DNA of 32,543 bases, from NCBI RefSeq assembly GCF_003130405.1, contig NZ_QEAS01000004.1:11343-43885 (forward strand), written 5' to 3'. The stretch is from Pararcticibacter amylolyticus (GTDB lineage: Bacteria > Bacteroidota > Bacteroidia > Sphingobacteriales > Sphingobacteriaceae). A program made the translations under genes and the position numbers. The notes under the pieces were generated by a model, which worked only from the letters and a program-made list of their open reading frames with translations, was not told the origin of the DNA and did no database searches. Shown piece after piece: positions 32,086-32,543 of this stretch; the first letter of the stretch is position 1; every line of letters begins with the position of its first letter.

Positions 32086-32117
32086 TTTGTCTCAATATTG
32101 AACAGCGTTTAAAATTA
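32086..32117 (+). promoter_or_regulatory. Weak promoter with operator site 3 in front of tolC
   Basis: TTTG (32086-32089), a 20-base spacer and a degenerate -7 (TAAAATTA, 32110-32117) repeat the geometry of the SDR promoter. The palindrome-like ATTGAAC-AGC-GTTTAAA (32097-32113, one mismatch between the arms) occupies the spacer, as at 30625. Confidence 0.5.
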
Positions 32118-32122
32118 TTACA

Positions 32123-32543
32123 ATGATTAATATAAATCAAATCAGAAAGATCTGGCTTGGTATGGTGCTTTCCCTTGCCGCTACGGGCCTGCTCAGCGCA
32201 CAGAGTAGGCTGGATGGCTATATAAAAGTGGGTATCACATCCAACCAGAGCATCAACCAACAGAATTTCATGTTGGAAAAAAGTGTGTATGCACTTGGGG
32301 AGGCAAAAAGTATGTTTTTTCCCAATGTATCGTTTTCAACAATCTATACAAAGGCGGACGGTGGCCGTACCATAGATATTCCTGTGGGCGACATGATGAA
32401 CAGTGTCTATTCCACATTAAACCAGCTTACCGGAAGCAATTCTTTTCCGCAATTGCAGAACCAGCATGTGCTGATCAATCCCGATAATTTCTATGATGCC
32501 AGGTTCCATATCACCCAGCCGATCCTCAATGCCGAGCTCAGCT
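32123..32543 (+). CDS. TolC-family outer membrane protein, N-terminal part
   Basis: The gene runs off the right edge; 140 codons are visible. A signal peptide ends LLSAQ (MININQIRKIWLGMVLSLAA begins it). YIKVGITSNQSINQQNFMLE opens the first OEP repeat with its long helix, and FYDARFHITQPILNAEL carries the usual beta-strand leading to the outer-membrane barrel. It follows the TetR gene by 46 bases. HlyD and RND or MFS genes probably follow outside the window. Confidence 0.88.
   Translation, partial: MININQIRKIWLGMVLSLAATGLLSAQSRLDGYIKVGITSNQSINQQNFMLEKSVYALGEAKSMFFPNVSFSTIYTKADGGRTIDIPVGDMMNSVYSTLNQLTGSNSFPQLQNQHVLINPDNFYDARFHITQPILNAELS

Noticed and set aside
1-32543. CRISPR array, restriction-modification or toxin-antitoxin defence system
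   Set aside because: No regularly spaced repeats, cas-like genes, methyltransferase motifs or toxin-antitoxin gene pairs were seen.

Overview
The window looks like a chromosomal accessory region of a Bacteroidota bacterium, most likely of the Sphingobacteriales/Chitinophagales type (Mucilaginibacter, Pedobacter, Chitinophaga relatives). The signs are Bacteroidota-type promoters (TTG or TTTG, then TAnnTTTG), A-rich start regions rather than strong Shine-Dalgarno sites, many short secreted proteins and lipoproteins, TPR-containing histidine kinases, and an IS66-family element of the Bacteroidota type. The genus is inferred; there is no rRNA or tRNA in the window to fix it.

Layout. 1-2956: a TolC-type outer-membrane protein (minus), a divergent AraC regulator, a frameshifted small lipoprotein and a TPR tail. 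3057-9467: an export/detoxification block on the plus strand, made of an FAD monooxygenase overlapping a small membrane protein, a terminator, a short palindrome, then a complete three-part pump (HlyD adaptor, 14-TM MFS permease, TolC) followed by a TetR regulator. 9561-13118: hypothetical lipoproteins, a small membrane protein and a META-domain lipoprotein. 13343-18445: four secreted or lipid-anchored envelope proteins (minus), divergent from a TPR histidine kinase and a LuxR-type response regulator. 18527-21433: a predicted membrane-spanning HTH regulator with a LamG-like outer domain, divergent from a secreted LamG-like protein and an alpha/beta hydrolase. 21496-25357: an AraC/MFS locus collapsed by deletions, then a PobA-like aromatic hydroxylase and an AraC regulator. 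25400-26106: small gene remnants. 26256-28830: an AT-rich acetyl-xylan-esterase-like protein and a hypothetical membrane protein. 29135-30101: an internally deleted IS66 element with 19-bp terminal inverted repeats. 30198-32543: a TetR remnant, then SDR, TetR and the start of a TolC gene, with repeated palindromic operators.

How the genes work together. Three efflux modules are present or implied (the left TolC, the 4782-9467 pump, and the operon entering the right edge), each beside a regulator, and two flavin monooxygenases sit next to transport or regulator genes. The window seems specialised for sensing, modifying and exporting small toxic or aromatic compounds, plus envelope sensing. It is also a gene graveyard: at least five loci are truncated or frameshifted.

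The strongest new signal is regulatory. A palindrome of the form ATTGAAC-N3-GTTCAAT lies between the -33 and -7 elements of the promoter of the right-hand SDR-TetR operon, and degenerate copies occur in front of tolC and in front of the TetR remnant. Two sets of helically phased direct repeats, upstream of the PobA-like gene and of the membrane-bound regulator, are further candidate operators.
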